This document shows, in pieces, positions 63,373 to 64,000 of a DNA stretch of 64,000 nt. Below the pieces are notes generated by a model. It had not been told where the DNA came from. It was given only the letters and a program-made list of their open reading frames with translations, and did no database searches. Origin of the DNA: Heterohyrax brucei (lineage: Eukaryota > Chordata > Mammalia > Hyracoidea > Procaviidae); contig CM053154.1 of assembly GCA_028571685.1 (NCBI GenBank), positions 14,540,001 to 14,604,000 of the forward strand, read 5' to 3'. A program made the translations under genes and the position numbers. Positions within the stretch are counted from its first letter, which is position 1. Every line of letters begins with the position of its first letter.

Positions 63373-64000
63373 GGAGAGGAAATCCATACTCAACTGCACA
63401 GAGGAAACTCCATAATGAAGCTTTGAGGGGGACTTTTCATGAACTTTCAATGACACTGTAGTATTGAGGTGAGGCCTCCTCTGTTAGACACCCTCTATAC
63501 CCACAGGCCCAAAGAAGAGCTTGCCTTACAGGTCCTGTTTAGAGAGAACATTGTTACTGTGTTCGGCAAGAGCTCCCAGGGCCCAGGGCCCCAGAGCCAA
63601 AATCATCAGAAATTTACTAGGCATATCAGGTAGAGAAAGTTCCACCCCTCGGAGACAGACCTGACAGGCCCATAAAGGCCATTAATACCTCTGAGCTCAT
63701 GTGCTTTTGATATCACGTCTCATTTTCTGCATGAATGAGAGACGCAGCAGGTCTGTGGAGATCTTCAGTTTTAATTTACAGTAGATGAAACTTTGCTCAC
63801 CTGCCATCGTGGACACAGCACGTGGCTGGTGGCCGCCTTCACCAACGCCAGCCGCCTTCTCTGGTAAACCCAAGAAGAGTGTGGTTTTCCAAGTGTCTAC
63901 CTATCGATTTCATGTATACTGTAAAATTACCCTTCCCTCTTGAGAAAGAGTCCTCACAAACTAAGCTTTAGGGAACACTCCAAGCAAATGCAGAAATCAG
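63373..64000. other. non-genic stretch to window end
   Basis: No gene or repeat recognised. Confidence 0.35.

Overview
This is nuclear DNA from a placental mammal and, from its repeats, an afrotherian, most likely a paenungulate (elephant, sirenian or hyrax). The evidence is dozens of AfroSINE-type copies with a tRNA-like head, a body and a tail around 'gagtcggaatcgactc', together with RTE fragments whose 3' end shares that tail (RTE1_LA-like) and 3'-UTR pieces of one L1 lineage, the latter two recognised from memory of elephant sequence. Older pan-mammalian families (MIR, L2, MER5A, MLT1, L1M) lie underneath. The species cannot be fixed without a search.

I find no protein-coding gene, tRNA, rRNA or recognisable processed pseudogene. 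Open frames are short, lack conserved domains and mostly lie in repeats or in a CpG island. The only protein-like remnants belong to transposons: the reverse-transcriptase C-terminus of an RTE (5074-5512) and the transposase C-terminus of two mariner copies (14798-15359 and 59259-59810). The window reads as intergenic or intronic sequence; the locus cannot be named.

Layout: 1-16 kb is repeat-rich (SINEs, RTE, LTR, MIR, an L1 3' end split by an RTE, the first mariner). 16-33 kb alternates MIR/L2/SINE with repeat-poor conserved-looking blocks (16.3, 22.1, 26.7 kb) and holds a complete solo LTR inserted in a MIR (17.7-18.2 kb). 33.45-38.98 kb is the most distinctive part: over 5 kb with no recognised transposon, opening with a CpG island (33.59-34.02 kb), then AT-rich TAATTA-bearing blocks that look like conserved non-coding DNA, and one possible non-coding exon (35446-35545). 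39-64 kb is again repeat-rich, with further repeat-free blocks at 46.5, 49.1 and 56.7 kb, a SINE cluster at 50.1-51.1 kb, a multi-layer insertion nest at 55.8-56.7 kb, the second mariner and a 52-bp minisatellite at 61.3 kb.

No new enzymatic or defence system is visible. The most original observation is that both mariner copies are foldback elements: the 5' part is an inverted copy of the 3' end, giving arms of about 150-165 bp around a transposase fragment. Next is the CpG island with its repeat-free tract, a candidate regulatory hub or non-coding RNA promoter. Repeat names come from recognising consensus sequences by eye, so boundaries are good to about 10-20 bp unless a target-site duplication fixes them.
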